Assembly (NCBI GenBank): GCA_027475525.1
Contig: JAMWFC010000083.1
Location: 1-64,000, forward strand
Length of the DNA: 64,000 nucleotides
Reading direction: 5' to 3'
Origin: Macrolepiota albuminosa
Lineage: Eukaryota; Basidiomycota; Agaricomycetes; Agaricales; Agaricaceae
A program made the position numbers and the translations under genes. Every line of letters begins with the position of its first letter. The first letter of the stretch is position 1. The notes under the pieces were generated by a model, which was not told the DNA's origin, searched no databases, and worked only from the letters and a program-made list of their open reading frames with translations. Shown one piece after another: positions 1 to 12,365 of this stretch.

Positions 1-1949
1 TGTATGAAGCACAGATATACTAGCTTCTACATCAGCACGGTTATGTATCGGTTCGAGAGAATTATCGGGGTTGATAGAAGCGTTGGAAGCCTCTACCTGC
101 TCGCGAAGGGCCTCTATTTGGGTTTGAAGATCGGGGATATCAACATCGACAGTAGAGTCAACACGATCAACAAGCATCATATACTGTGCGTGCACGTCGG
201 AGATGCGGTCGTCGAGGCTTGACAGCTTGTCCGAGAGATGGTGAACGTTGTTGTTGAAGCGGGCTTTGTATTTACGTCTGTAGATTTGTAGTCTGGATAC
301 TTCGTCCTGTATAAGAGAAAAGTATGAACGTATGCATGAGGCAATGAGAAACATGATGTACCTCAAGCCCTTTGATGGAGAGTTGCAACGCTTTGATTTC
401 AGAGTTGTCGGAGTTGCCCGTGATACTGAGGTCATCGGCATTATTTGCGCTGACATTGAATGAATCTCTCGATTCTTCTGCGGTCGCAGTAGGAAATTCG
501 ATTTTTCCATTGTTCTGAGCGAGAGGCTCGGAACAGATAGAGTCAAGGCTCATGGCTTTCTGCATCGGCGGCGGAGAAGACTCTTGAGGGAATTCTATCA
601 AATTTGGAGAACAACACTTCAACACTGGAGAGAAGGGAGATGAGGAACGTGAAATTGGCCATGCACCGATAACACTCGGTACTTCCGGTGCAGGCTGGTC
701 AGGATCGAGACAACGTGGAGAAGTGACAGGCGAGGGGCTGGCGAGTTCCATAGGTGAGTGCGATCGAGTAATATCCTCAAAGCGAGGTTCATTCTGTCTT
801 GATTCGCTTGCAGGGTTATGTTCACAATAAGAGACGAAAATAGGAGACTGAAGCCTGTTTCTTTCTACGGGCGGAGTTGACCAACGAAGAGAACGAGGGA
901 GCCATTCTGGTGAGCGAGGACCAGACAAGGGCTCGTACGAATTAATAATATTGAACGCTGGATTTGGAGACTGATCACGATCAGGAGAGGGGGTGTAGAC
1001 AACAGGTCGGATCTGCGGCAATGTGACTTGTGCAGTACTCGAGGTATTAGTAGGTGGCAAAAACCTCATGAGGGCTTCAATAGCACGGCCGAAATGGGAA
1101 GGTTCTGGCTCAGGTTTGCGAGGCAAACGTGGTTGAAGGGGGAGAGCGTTGGGACCAGATGCAGGAATCGATGGAGAGATTTCTTCAATATCAGAATCTT
1201 CAGACATAGATGACGAGTTATTATCGGAAGACGCCTGGGAGTAGATACCGTAACGTCCAGAACTTGACCTTGATGGAGGGGAATCGGATAAGTCAACATG
1301 AGTGTCCTGTTTGACCGGAGTGACTGGTTTGTACGTAGACTCTTGTGGACCGTATATTAACTCTGCACGGACAACGATGGGACGAACGTATTCATTGCGG
1401 CACCCAACTGACTTGCCGAAGGTGATGATATCGCCATCTGAAAGCTTAGTAGGAGTCTCTGGTGCGAGCATCTTGGAGACAGCTTCACTGGGCTTGCGTA
1501 TATGAGTACCGTGGTGCGATTTCATGTCGATTAAATAAACCTAAATGAATGAGCAGAGTGGCTGTAGCGAGGAAACGAGACATACATGGCCACTGTCTGA
1601 GAACGTGATCTTTGCGTGCCTGCGACTTACAACTGGACAACGAAACATGGCGGATTCACTGCCTGATTGAATGCGACCCACATTGGATGGGCGGCGACCG
1701 ATATGGACGACATTTGAGATAGCACGGCGAAAGGTGAGGGTGCAGGCAGGATCATCTGCAGACTTATCGACGCGAAGAATGAGACCTGGTGGGAACAAGG
1801 ATGAGGATGGACTGAGTTATGCTACCTAAAGGCATACCAGTGACAATCTGATTATTGATAGGAATGCTTGTGCCAATGTACTCAATGCCGTCGTCTGACA
1901 TGGCTATGTCTTGCAGATGAGGGACGAAGACACACCACGTTCCCGACAT
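1..1949 (-). CDS. FHA-domain protein, 3' end cut by the window edge
   Basis: Spliced gene read on the minus strand. Exons inferred: 1949-1826, 1785-1586, 1540-362 and 306 to beyond base 1; the introns (40, 45 and 55 nt) are GT-AG and exon lengths keep frame (324 and 1179 nt). The first two junctions assemble a forkhead-associated domain: IGRRPSN, then SRRHAKITF, then VYLIDMKSHHGT, which are the conserved GR, SRxHA and NGT-like blocks that bind phosphothreonine. After the FHA comes about 390 residues of Ser/Pro-rich, probably disordered sequence with many SP sites, then a predicted coiled coil (LEDEVSRLQIYRRKYKARF and following) that leaves the window. FHA plus disordered tail is typical of nuclear signalling or transcription proteins, but the specific family is not recognised. 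The ATG at 1949 was chosen because it starts the open frame; an in-frame ATG at about 1901 is possible. It is divergent from the F-box gene with only 126 bp between starts, so they may share a promoter. Confidence 0.8.
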
Positions 1950-2075
1950 GACTCTTCCTTTATCGCCGCAGCGGAGTTTAAACCACGGCCGGCTCTTCTC
2001 CAATGCCCGACGTTCAGTAAATATCCTTTATTATGCATTTTCTAGTCCACTCAATCCTTGCCCGAGACGCCCACT

Positions 2076-3479
2076 ATGTCTGCGTGTGTCCTCCTCGATG
2101 ACCCGCGCTTCCAGCTCGTCGAGCTCGAGGCCGAAATTTGTCGTGTTGAAGCCCTCCTATCGAAACTTGTCCAGACACGCGTCCCTCTCAAGCGCAACAT
2201 CAATCGCCGCTTCTCTCCCATGCTCTCCTTGCCTGTTGAACTCTGCTCAGAAATATTCACTCTTTCCTGTCACCCTACGGGGTCTGATACTCCTCTTCTT
2301 CTTGGCCAAGTTTGCTCAGCATGGCGTAAACTTGCCTGGTCGATGCCATGGCTATGGACCAACGTACGTTTTTGCTCGACCTGTCCAAGAGACGTGCATG
2401 TGCAACTTCTAGAAGAGTGGATAGCGCGGTCTGCAAAACTGCCTCTTTCTATCCACTTTGAAATCCGGCTGGGGAGTCCAGACGTGAACATGCGCGACGT
2501 CACACATATCATGGATGCCGTCGCGCGTTGTTCACAGCGCTGGCGTACGGTCCATTTTGATGTCCCCTTTTTCTACCCAGCTGATTCTTACATGTCCCGC
2601 CTTGGTCCTACAAATTTCCCCATGTTGACCTCTGCCACCATCCAAGTCAAGCACTTTTATACTCCTTTGGACATGTTTGTCGGTGTACCTTCATTACAAA
2701 ATGTACATCTAGTTGGCTTCCCGAGAAATTCGTTTGAGCTTTCATGGAACAATATCACTAGTCTTCGTTTGAACCCAACGACTATTCAGCAGTGTCTTGA
2801 GGTCCTCAATCTTGCACAGAACCTCACTACTTGCATATTTGAAAATATCACGCGTTCGGACGTCCTTGATCCCACTCCGGTCATCGCCCCCAACCTCCGA
2901 TATCTTGAGATTGTCAGCTTTACTCATACCCCCATCTCCGAGCTCCTTGATACCCTCTTCCTACCAAGTGCCCTCGGCCTCTCATTCCATGTAACAGGAA
3001 ATACCTTTCCTCACTGGAGTTTTATCTCACTTATCATACGTTCCAACTGCACACTTCGGCGCCTCACACTGAACGCTGTTCGTATATTGGATTGGCAACT
3101 TTGGGATTGCCTCCGTGAGGTCCCTTCACTCGTAGCATTTCATATCATCGACTTGCAACGTATCACCAAAGATACTATCCGCGTACTGAATCCCAACAAC
3201 CAATCGATGCTTGGGCCACATCATACAACGCCCCTCTTACCCTTCCTCAGGGAGTTCACGTACGTTGGCGCGATTGAGCTAGACTTTTGTACCGTCGCAA
3301 ACACAGCGCATGCTCGCTGGGCAGGTGCCGGGGTTATGAAGATGGAGAAGATGAAGTTCGAGACCAGTGCGCCGGCTGTTTTTGGGCCTGAGGAAATGGC
3401 GCATCTCGCACGGCTGAGGGTCTTGGCCGAGGAAGGGATGGGTATTGAGTTGATCACTCGAGACGGTGCGTGGATCTGA
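2076..3479 (+). CDS. F-box-like protein
   Basis: Single-exon frame of 467 residues. The N-terminus is an acidic helix (LDDPRFQLVELEAEICRVEALL) followed at about residues 50-95 by an F-box-like motif with LPVELCSEIF and VCSAWRKLAWSMPWLW, the arrangement seen in the large F-box families of mushroom-forming fungi. The rest (about 100-460) has leucine-rich stretches (LRYLEIVSFTH, LRRLTLNAVRIL) that resemble degenerate leucine-rich repeats. By family knowledge, such proteins dock on SKP1 in SCF ubiquitin ligases and recruit unknown substrates through the C-terminal part; the substrate cannot be told here. The ATG at 2076 is preferred because the frame upstream has only a TTG. The stop codon lies inside a tandem duplication (3464-3693). 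Confidence 0.8.
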   Translation: MSACVLLDDPRFQLVELEAEICRVEALLSKLVQTRVPLKRNINRRFSPMLSLPVELCSEIFTLSCHPTGSDTPLLLGQVCSAWRKLAWSMPWLWTNVRFCSTCPRDVHVQLLEEWIARSAKLPLSIHFEIRLGSPDVNMRDVTHIMDAVARCSQRWRTVHFDVPFFYPADSYMSRLGPTNFPMLTSATIQVKHFYTPLDMFVGVPSLQNVHLVGFPRNSFELSWNNITSLRLNPTTIQQCLEVLNLAQNLTTCIFENITRSDVLDPTPVIAPNLRYLEIVSFTHTPISELLDTLFLPSALGLSFHVTGNTFPHWSFISLIIRSNCTLRRLTLNAVRILDWQLWDCLREVPSLVAFHIIDLQRITKDTIRVLNPNNQSMLGPHHTTPLLPFLREFTYVGAIELDFCTVANTAHARWAGAGVMKMEKMKFETSAPAVFGPEEMAHLARLRVLAEEGMGIELITRDGAWI

Positions 3480-3693
3480 AAGTGGGGCGTTATCTGATTC
3501 TTCGACAATTATTTGCTGTTTTGTTTTGGCATCGTGGACCGCTGGAGTTTAAGTTCTGGATTCTTTTCCGTTGAAGGCGGTGCGTGGATTTGAAGTGGGG
3601 CGTTATCGATTCTTCGGACAATTGTCTGTCTGCTGTTAGTTTCGGCATCCGTGAACCGCTTGAGACTAGGCTCAAGTCCTGGATTCTTCTCCG
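3464..3693 (+). repeat. Diverged tandem duplication across the F-box stop codon
   Basis: Copy 1 (about 3464-3572) starts at ggtgcgtggatctga and ends at ctggattcttttccgtt. Copy 2 (about 3578-3693) starts at ggtgcgtggatttga and ends at ctggattcttctccgtt. They differ by scattered substitutions and small indels, so the duplication is old and biological, unlike the exact 77-bp repeats elsewhere. It copies the last codons, the stop and the start of the 3' UTR. Confidence 0.8.
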
Positions 3694-4563
3694 TTCAAAC
3701 TGTCTAGACTTGTCCAGGTGCCGCTCACATGATGATGCGTAGTGACATGTATCGTGTGATGCATCTCGAGCGTGTGTATTGCATACCCAATTTTCCCGAC
3801 CGCAAGTTTGTTGTTAGAACCTAGGCCATGTGCCTGTGCCTAGGTTTCCCCGCACTGTTTGTCTTCCCACTACGGTTGAAATCTAGGCCCTGATCTCGTT
3901 TCTAAATTCATTCACCGTGTAGCCTCATTATATTTTTGTTCGTCCTTACGATCGTGATCTGTCGTCGAGCCGAGATAGCCCTAGAACTTCTCGGAATTTA
4001 CATTCCCCCATGTACATTATTAGCTGTACAGTTTCTTAGGAGGGCTGTGTGTGTACGGTAAAAAGATTTACCCTCTCTACAGTACCAAAATGAGGAAAGA
4101 GGGTTTCACCTCCACCACTCCTGTCAATCGCTGTCCGCAGTTGCCGGTGGGTCTGATCGATTGAATGTGCCTAAGGCGGGCATTATCACTCAGAGGCGCG
4201 ATTGTAATGGGTCGGCATTCAAGCTGAAGCCTAAGCGGTGGGGCGCAAAAGATCCTCGGATACGTCTGATGACCTTTGTTAGGTTACCCCTATCACACTG
4301 CCCCTGGATTGTCCCTAGTTTATTCTGGGCAGCACAGTAAGCAAAGGAAAAGATTGCATTAAAGTTTATTTGAAAGTTGAAATTGGCAGAGAGCATGAGT
4401 TAGTGCAACGAAATTGGCCAGTGTCCTCGTCCAGATACACAAAGAATATCGAGGCTCTAGGTATACCAAGGACCAATTCACTAAACGAAAAAAAATGCAT
4501 TGAATCGCAACATCCCCTTCCTCCTCAAACACACGCGATGATCTCTTCATCAGGAAATCACCC
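3694..4563. other. Intergenic region without recognised gene
   Basis: Lies between the convergent F-box and sugar transporter genes. Short open frames here overlap the transporter 3' end in other frames or have no recognisable sequence. No RNA gene or repeat was seen. Confidence 0.6.
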
Positions 4564-6900
4564 TTATACTTTACTTCTAAATTGCTGCCCGCCTTCGGAG
4601 CTGATGGTATTCGTCGCAGACGCGTTTGTCCCTTCTCCATCGGCTTTCTCGATACGACTTTCTTCTACGTCGCCAGGTCCTGTAAACGTCTTGTTCGCCT
4701 CGGCTACTTTGTTTTGCTGAACAATGTCGTAGCGGGAGCGGTATCCGGGAGGAGCCCATTGACGCGATGTCCAGGGTTTGCAATTCGGGTCGTTGTACAT
4801 CTGAGATGGAGAGTGGGCAAAGACACAAGCTAAAGCAGATTATGGACATACAAGATCAACACTCTCAAGAGATAGATCGCTGGATTCATAGAGGAAGAAG
4901 AAGACTATAGCAGCGCCGGCGAGGTTGCATGCTGGTAATGAACACGTTGTTAAATAGGTCGAGAGAAGAGAGGAAGTACTCACCAGCGAAGACAAAGCCA
5001 TATCGGAAATCGATGGCGAAGACAATAAAGGGTGTAAAGAACGCAATGAGGAAGTTCCACAGCCAATTGCTTGCGGTGGACAAAGCGCCTTGCTTTGCCC
5101 GTGTACGTGTTGGGAATGTCTCACCAATGAGAATCCATATACCACTGTGAACGTCAGCAAACCAAAGAACTGCCTGATAATGGAACAACGCACGGAGCCC
5201 AAGTCATAGCGTAGCCGAAAATGAACATGCATGCGCTCACAATCATTACTCGAAGTCATTTAGTACACGTTGAGGAACAGAATAGGATGCAAAAAGTTAC
5301 ATTTTCCTATACCTGGATTATCCTGAGGAATCTTGGCTGTTCCGGCTGCTGCAAAGACAAAGAGCCAACATGACTGCCATATTCCTCCTACAATCAAAGG
5401 TAGCCTGCGTCCATACTAGTCAAACCGGCTTCAGTCATTGTGAGCGAGAGCGGTAATGTGAGGCGCACCCGTTGCATGACATACAGACCGCCAAATGTAC
5501 AACCAAAGTTCACAGCTCCAAGGATGATTTGGGTGATAAAAGAATCTTGAATTCCCACAGACTGGAAGATGGTCGCACCATAGTAGAAAAAGTAGTTAGC
5601 GCCAGTGAGTTGCTGGAAACTCTGCAGTGTCATTCCTCGTCGCAAAAAAAAAAAAATTAGGAAGAGAAGACTAGTTTGCGTACGGCAGTACCTACCAAGA
5701 ACAGTACGGTATAGCGTTTTGTGTTTGATACGGAAACAATCTATCCAACCAGCACGCATACGTCGCTCATTTGCAACACTGATAGAAATTTCCTCCACTT
5801 TGGCGTCCAGGAAAGGATCTGATTTTTCCTGGTCGGGCGGTACACCATGCGACCGAGCGAGGGAGTGGCGGGCCTCATCGAGGCGTCCACGTGAGGCGAG
5901 CCAACTAGGAAAAATAGCGATTCATCTCTATCTCGTTTGCCTTGCCTAAAGTACCACGACTTACCGAGGAGATTCAGGCATGAAAACAATGCCACACATG
6001 AGAATGAAGGGCCAAATGAACCCGATCCCAACGACTGTGCGCCACGACCCCGCACCAGACATCTGTCGCGTGCCAATGGAAATACAGTCTATATTATGAC
6101 TAAACAGTCTGCGGGCTGGGAGGGCAAAAAAGACATACATGCTACGAAAATTCCAAAGGTGATGAAAAGCTGGTACGTGGCGGTAAGAGTACCACGTAAT
6201 CTTGCAGGAGCCGTTTCAGCTTGATACTGGCGGTCGAGATATAAAAGCCAGAAGAAAGAAGCGATGTAACAGTAACTGGACGCACCATTGGAACTGCAGC
6301 GGAGAGCGCACCAACCCCTAATCCACTCACCCAGCGACCCACGCCAAACTGCTGCCAGACGTCGGTGGCGGCAATTTGAATAAGAACACCAATGATGAAA
6401 ATGATACATTCAACAACCATGGCGTATCTTCTACCGAGAAAATCTGCGATGCTGTGGTAAAGGTGATTTAGGGACGAGAAGTTACCCAATGATTTTTTGT
6501 CGACGTACGGGGCACCCATCAACGCACCAACAAGGGTCCCGATGGAGAGGAGGGAAACGATAAGGCCTGCTCGGGTAGTGGTGAAGTGACAGGTGGATGC
6601 GACGCCGGGGTCGTTGCATGTTCCAAAACGAACCAGAAAGTCGTCCATGAGTAATATATCACTAATTTGTCCAGTGTCATAGCCAAAGATGAAGCCGCCC
6701 ATTGACGCCACAACGGCAAGGAGGATAGCGACGTAACCAATGGGCACACCATGCCTGATGAAAGGTGAGCGAGGGAATGGGAAAAGATAGAGCACACTAG
6801 CATGTAAAAGATAGCCATTCTGTGAGAAAAAGAAAAGAATCTGTGTCTGACCAACCCGAAGAGACTTGCTTAAGAGGGCCCCAGTCACAGGTGATGTCAT
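4564..6900 (-). CDS. MFS hexose (sugar) transporter
   Basis: Multi-exon gene on the minus strand, with about ten short GT-AG introns, encoding a roughly 500-560 residue member of the fungal HXT-type sugar porter family of the major facilitator superfamily. Joining exons gives the family signatures in order: VASMGGFIFGYDTGQIS in helix 1; IADFLGRRYAM after helix 2; GRWVSGLGVGALSAAVPMYQ across helices 4-5; QAETAPARLRGTL; FMPESPRW at the end of helix 6; QQLTGANYFFYYG in helix 7; APGIWILIGETFP in helix 10; and DPNCKPWTSRQWAPPGYRSR in the C-terminal tail. These residues are those that shape the sugar path and the cytosolic gate, so a plasma-membrane sugar:proton symporter is expected. Substrate (glucose, xylose or other) cannot be read from sequence. 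The start is uncertain: the ATG at 6900 is open into helix 1 but may precede an unmodelled first intron. The stop is at 4564-4566. No disabling change was seen. Confidence 0.88.
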
Positions 6901-8263
6901 TCAGGGATAGATCACACCGCGGATTTAATCGGACATTCACACCGCGGAGCGTCGATTTCTCTGCGTGTGTAGTCCTGAACCATATCTGTTTTTGCATGCG
7001 TGCACTCTGATTTGGCCTGGGACACATGGTCGGTCATAGACACGCAGAATCTTGATTGCACTAGTATGCGCTCTAGACATTCCCCACGTTTTCGAATCTA
7101 CCGCTGAATTGGTCTCCAGCGACTTGCACGGCGAAATCGATCCACAAGGGGTCAATTTATTGTTGTTGACCCTTCTCTTGTGTGTCGCGTTCCAAAAAGC
7201 TGGCACACGCGAACGTTTTCTTCCTTCTCTTTGCAGGCCATCTTCTACTGAGCTGGTATTGGGCTGGTCATCAACCGTCTTCACACGGCGGCCTTCGCAG
7301 ATGCCCGACCACGTTGATAGTGCCCGTGAATGGCCTATTCTCGAGTAGGCACTCGAGTGTTACGTCGATGTCGTGGGCCAAGTCTGGATTGTTCACCACG
7401 CACGTAAAAAATGCGCTGATATTCATTGAAAGTAAAGGTGATCATCCAGCTACTTTTTGCAAGGCACTGTCGTTGCATTTTGTTGAGATCATCGGATGAA
7501 CCGAATGGCGCCTGATAACGTCACGTGCCCGAGGTCACAGGCATTTCTGTCACACTCCAATCGGTGTTCGTTTGTGTTTTCGTGACGATCTCGTGCTCAG
7601 ACCGGCGGCTTAGCGCTCAGCGCTCAGTTTTGGGTGAATTTGAAGTTCCATAATGATAGTCCTCAAACGATGACGCCAGTGAAAGTCGAAATTGTGCCCC
7701 TCAAAAGGTGCTTGATTCGGCTGAAATTTGCTAGATTTTCTGGACTCTTATTCTATTATTCGAAAGCGAGCAGTATCTAGGGGTATCTTACACAGAAAAT
7801 AGATTCAGATTTTGCTCTTTTGTGGAACTTGCTGTTCTAACATACGAGCTACTGTAACCACAGAAACTTCTATGTGGCATTAACTCCGGTGCAGCAAGAA
7901 CTTGAAGTCTGTCGATATGCTCGCTATTGGGTTGGATTTTTTTCGCGGGATGATGAACTGGGTTGTCGTCTTTGACTGTTCGCAACTGTGAGAGAAGTCA
8001 CCAGAGTGAGTCAACGTAATTGAGGCATACCAACACTTTTGGGTCTAAGTCTGTATTACCTGCAACACATCTCCATTACATTCAGCTGCGTTTGATCTGA
8101 CGTCGCGCACTAAGTTTTGTGGACCACAACTCATGCAGTGCTTGAAACAGGCCAAGGAATGGTGATGGTCTTCTGCAGGGGATTCTAATAAAGAGACTAC
8201 GTCTACCGAGACGCTAATACGCAGTAGCAAAAGCATCTCAAGATACGAACCTGAGAGCATAGA
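6901..8263. other. Intergenic region without recognised gene
   Basis: Several short frames on both strands (for example near 7052-7499 and 7788-8260) lack any motif I can recognise and no convincing splice model joins them. The minus-strand frames at 7788-7985 and 8045-8260 directly follow the NSE3 stop and could be 3' UTR or an unrecognised small gene. Confidence 0.5.
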
Positions 8264-9597
8264 TCATTTAATGTCCGATAAGTGTCCACCGGCAGCCCTT
8301 TCTATGCCCTTCGTCATACGTTCCAATCTTGATCCGGCATCTTGTCGGGTCCTTGTACCTTCGTCTTCATCGTCATCGGCTTCCCCAATCATGAACTCTG
8401 CGACAAATTTAGCGATCGCTATCTCACCAACTTCACTCTGCGCACGGCTGCCCCACCGCCACTCGTAAGTCACTCCATTCTCTTCGTCGGCTTGGGTCAA
8501 TCGTGCCCGCTTGGCATTCTTGCTCGTCCTGCCCTGTTTGGCATCGCCTACTTGAATCCGATCAAGATATCCTTGTCTAATCAATGTGGATAGATAATTT
8601 TCAACACTTTGCGTTGGTTGGGTTGATTGGGCGGTGAAGCCGATGACAGTGGTAGATGAAAGGCCAAGTCGCTTGAGGTATGCACGCAGTTCAGCTATAG
8701 AGTTCAGTGTGACGCAACTGTGAAGACCTACTCAGAAGGAGACGTACCATCAGATACGACGCGACCACTGACGAGGATCAGGGCAAGGATGGTGTAGAGT
8801 ATCCCGAGTGTGTCAAGCTGGTCGGCGGAGCTCCATGATAGGAGGCAGCCGTAATGTGGGGGTGGATAGGTTTCGTCATCGTCGTCTTCAGAGGGTGCAT
8901 CGGCAGCTTCCTCCTCAAGAATTCGTTCATCTGTCAGTGCCGCATGCTCAATTATATTCGGATGCAATACAGAACGCAGAATATATGTTTTTGACCCGTG
9001 GGCGGCGGCTGATAACGTGGTTAAAGCTTCATCAACGATGTAATTTTGGTTTAAATGTACTTTTTTTCCTGACACCTGTAACATTTCGTTCTCCATCTTG
9101 AGCCGTTCCATCCGTCTCAAGACCAGCCCGAGTCTGGAGTTCAGCAACCTCCATGCCAAAAGTTTTTGCGAGGATGTCCTGAGCGAGAGCCAAGATGTGA
9201 TTAAACGCTCGCGCATTTGGACCAAGGACTGACTGGTGGTCAGAGACCAAGATGGCACACAATACACGCAGTCAAGTACCTTTTTTCAATATATCTTCCT
9301 TGCGCAAAGGCAGTCTCCTTCTTTCAGCAAACAATGCCAGACGCGCCAACTCGTTCGCTTTCCGCCTGAGTTCCTGTCATGCTATGTCAGCGTCTGCAGT
9401 TTTCCTGATGGAGGACACTGTATCACTGCGTCCCCAAGGTCGGTGTCGCCATCTGCGTCAGCATGGGCATCCGCGTCGTCTTCTTCCTCCTCTGACGCAT
9501 TATTTCTCACGCGACGCGTGGACTGAGACTGACTAGAACGGTTTTGGGATTGTGGGATTGTGGGTGGCCTTTGAGATCGTTTCGTAGGGCGAACCAT
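8264..9597 (-). CDS. NSE3: MAGE-domain protein, SMC5-SMC6 complex subunit Nse3
   Basis: Spliced minus-strand gene. The first exon encodes a basic then acidic disordered leader (MVRPTKRSQRPP, then EEEEDDADAHADADGD). Later exons give ELRRKANELARLALFAERRR, then NHILALAQDILAKTFGMEVAEL, then GSKTYILRSVLHPNIIEHA, then LDTLGILYTILALILVSGR, then AELRAYLKRLGL, QSVENYLSTLIRQGYLDR and YEWRWGSRAQSEVGE. This order (two winged-helix halves, the ILY.ILALILVSG helix, the final W-WG-RA-E block) is the MAGE homology domain. Fungi generally have one MAGE gene, Nse3, which pairs with the Nse1 RING subunit and Nse4 in the SMC5/6 DNA-repair complex in the nucleus. The last intron before AELRAYL is GTACGT...TATAG. 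The start ATG at 9597 was chosen as the first Met before the basic leader; the frame is open upstream to 9699. Naming as NSE3 rests on family knowledge. Confidence 0.82.
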
Positions 9598-9944
9598 ACC
9601 TGAGGTTGTGTTGTCAAGCGTTTTCAAGATATCGAATTCAAGGATATGGATGGAGGTCAGGTGATAAGTACTAAGTATTTTGTCCCCATTTTGACTCATT
9701 CCTTTGCTTTCATGAGAAATGCGATTGAAGACGCTCGCTTAGGGTACAGCATCGAAAGGTGACGAGTCAATGACGATGGCGAGTAGCCCGTTTTCAATTT
9801 CTTCCGCTGTCTCTGGGGATCTGCCATTGTAGGCTCGACTTATGTCCTCTCGCGGTATTTTCCGTTATATTTTCAAAAAAAAAGTCCTGGAAGCATTATA
9901 GATACTGAAAGACAACTTGGACAACGAGATGGATACGAAAGTTC

Positions 9945-11032
9945 TCATACATAGGTAATGGTGTTGGTGCAGGTTCCTACATTTTCTAAACCTACTTCCA
10001 CAACGTCTCCGTTCACCAGCCACACCGGATCAGCCTTTCCAAGATTGACTCCACTCGGCCTAACGTTTGAACGTCAGCAAACTCTGATATATGATATAAT
10101 GTTATTGTACTGACGTTCCAGTGAAAATCACGTCTCCGGGAAGCAAGGTGATACCCATTGAGAAGAATGATACCAGATGTTTGACACCAAAGATCATATT
10201 CGCAGTGGTATCATTCTGCTTAGTTTCGCCATTTACCTTTGTCCAGATGTTCAGCGTCTGTGGATCGCTAATTATATTGGTGGAGACAATTGCAGGCCCC
10301 CAGGGTGCCCAACCATCTGCGCCTTTCCCCATGGAAAATTGAGGTTCCGGTTCCCCTCCGCGATCAATTTGCCAGCCGCGGTGGGAGACGTCATGACCCA
10401 CTGAGTAACCAAGGACATGATCCAAAGCTTCGTCATCAGATATGTTGAAAGCCTTCTTCTTGATCACGACTACAAGCTCTGTCTCGTAGTCCATGGTCGA
10501 GGTGAAGTTTCCCTGCGTCTGGTAGCCTGCGGTTACTGGAATTGGGTCACTAGGCGTGTTGAGCGCGGTGAAAGGTTTGTAGAACAGGATTGGCCAGCCA
10601 GGAATGGGTTGACTAGCCTGTACGAGTGATCAAACTTAGCGAAGCAATCAAGATAAAGAGCTCTGATCTACCTCGGCATCGTGTGCAGCATAATTGAATC
10701 CAACACAGCGAACAGTACGAACCCGTTCGTTCGGAAGAGGAGACAGAAGCTTCTTGATAGGCTAAACGAGTTGCATCGTTATTGACACAGGGAGATGTGG
10801 TTCTACTACATGTCCTCACCTTGACTTGATTTGTAATGGTAAAGTCGCCTAAAATGTCGCCTTGTATGACCTTTGCGCTTGTACTTTTGGAAGCATCTGT
10901 TGTGTCTGGGGGCAGGATAACATCTCCGGTGTATTCTTGTCCATCGGTGGAAATAAAGCGTACAAAACGCTGCGCTTCAACGGCCAACGATAGAGCGCAG
11001 AATAAGAGTAATCGACCTAGAGTTGGGCGCAT
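9945..11032 (-). CDS. Fumarylacetoacetate hydrolase (FAH) family protein with signal peptide
   Basis: Four exons: 11032-10820, 10761-10672, 10617-10115 and 10059-9945. All introns (58, 54 and 55 nt) are GT-AG and the total of 921 nt gives 306 residues. The core has the FAH fold marks: RTVRCVGFNYAAHDAE (start of the catalytic domain), MDYETELVVVIKK with the metal-binding E-x-E pattern, DHVLGYSVGHDVSHRGWQ, ISDPQTLNIWTKVNGETKQ, NMIFGVKHLVSFFS and LPGDVIFTGTPSGV. Family members are Mg/Mn-dependent hydrolases, decarboxylases or oxaloacetate tautomerases acting on C-C bonds of small diketo acids. The oddity is the N-terminus, MRPTLGRLLLFCALSLAVEAQ, which reads as a cleavable secretory signal, whereas most FAH proteins are cytosolic or mitochondrial. 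The substrate is unknown. Confidence 0.85.
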
Positions 11033-11984
11033 TTTGATTTCATGTACACACCCACGTTTCTGTTTTTAAGTGTCTTTCATGCGAAAGTGGAGCGTTTGAT
11101 ATATACAGCGTGAGACCTGGCCAAGAACAAGTTGTACGGCGGTCCGCAACAGTCAATTTAGATGGACGAGTAGTAGTCAAATTGTATAATCGAATTGGAG
11201 GTAACAAAAGGAAAGCCATGGTTCACATAAGAGCTTGCTGGTAAGGCCTGATTTGACAATGACAATGGCAAAGGGAAGTCCTACGCGCTAGGGACCGCTT
11301 CCGGCGTTGCTTCCTCTTTCCGTGCATGGAGTTCCGTTGACAAGGGACTCGCTTCCGGGGTCAGCTTTTTCCGTGGAGATGTTCCTCCCGCGGTAGCGTT
11401 TTTCTAAACTTGTGTTTGTCTCGTGATGGGCAAATGAAACAGTATCCCACAGCATCTGATGACCCCATGAGTCGACCGTAACCACTACATGGGATCATTC
11501 GCAAACCAGCCAAGGAATGCTGATTATTACAAGAACATATGGCTAAATGGAAGTGGAACATTACTGCGAATAACTGGCGTGAGGAATTCAGGTCTGATTT
11601 AGTTGTTATGACCAGATGGAACGTCAATCACATGTATCACATGTTCGCATTGTTAGGTTCTTGCCGGAAGATCGCAACGCGGTTCGACAATGACTCTAAA
11701 ATGAGAATGTATTGTATCGTAGTAATACATGAGATACGTTGTGTAACGTACAGTTGTGGACAGCAAAACACGACCAATTTTTTTGACCCAATTATGTAGC
11801 CTCCTACAATCAGTTTGCGGCCCCAAAAAATAGTCGGAATACACTCCTTTAGACACTCCTTTGATTTCTACGAGCACTTTCTTGTATTTCATGAATTTCG
11901 ACCCAAAAATTTGACCAATTCGCTAAAAAAATGGAGAAAAATAGATAAAAAATGCCAATCAACAGCTTTTGTCGCGTGGACCAT
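11033..11984. other. Intergenic region, no gene seen
   Basis: AT-rich toward the right end. Only short frames without recognisable sequence occur. The boundary at 11985 is where sequence related to the LTR of element A begins. Confidence 0.55.
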
Positions 11985-12365
11985 TGTAGCGGTTCCGTGA
12001 CTACGTGACCCCTACTATCATCGGTTACGGCTTTCAAAACAGTTGGGAGTTTCAAAATCTGGAATTTTGAGAGATCGCGGACATAGAGCCACTGATCCTT
12101 TGCACAGTATCTTAGACCTATACTAGTATAACCTATCTCACCAAAGAAATGAAGGGATTGACCTATATCCTGATTGCGATGTAGGCAACAAGACTGAGAA
12201 AATGAGAAAAATGGATTCAAACAGCTCCGGATTTAAGTATCATTAAACGTACTGCCACCAGAGTTTCCAGAATTCATAAATGCATATAAGAGATGTTATA
12301 TCCAAAGTTTTAGAGCATCCCGAGTTGTGATGTGCGAGATACAAGGGTTAAAGTGTCTGAGCGTG

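Noticed and set aside
7052..8260. Several 60-105 codon frames between the transporter and NSE3
   Set aside because: No motif, no plausible splice joins and no codon pattern distinguish them from chance frames.
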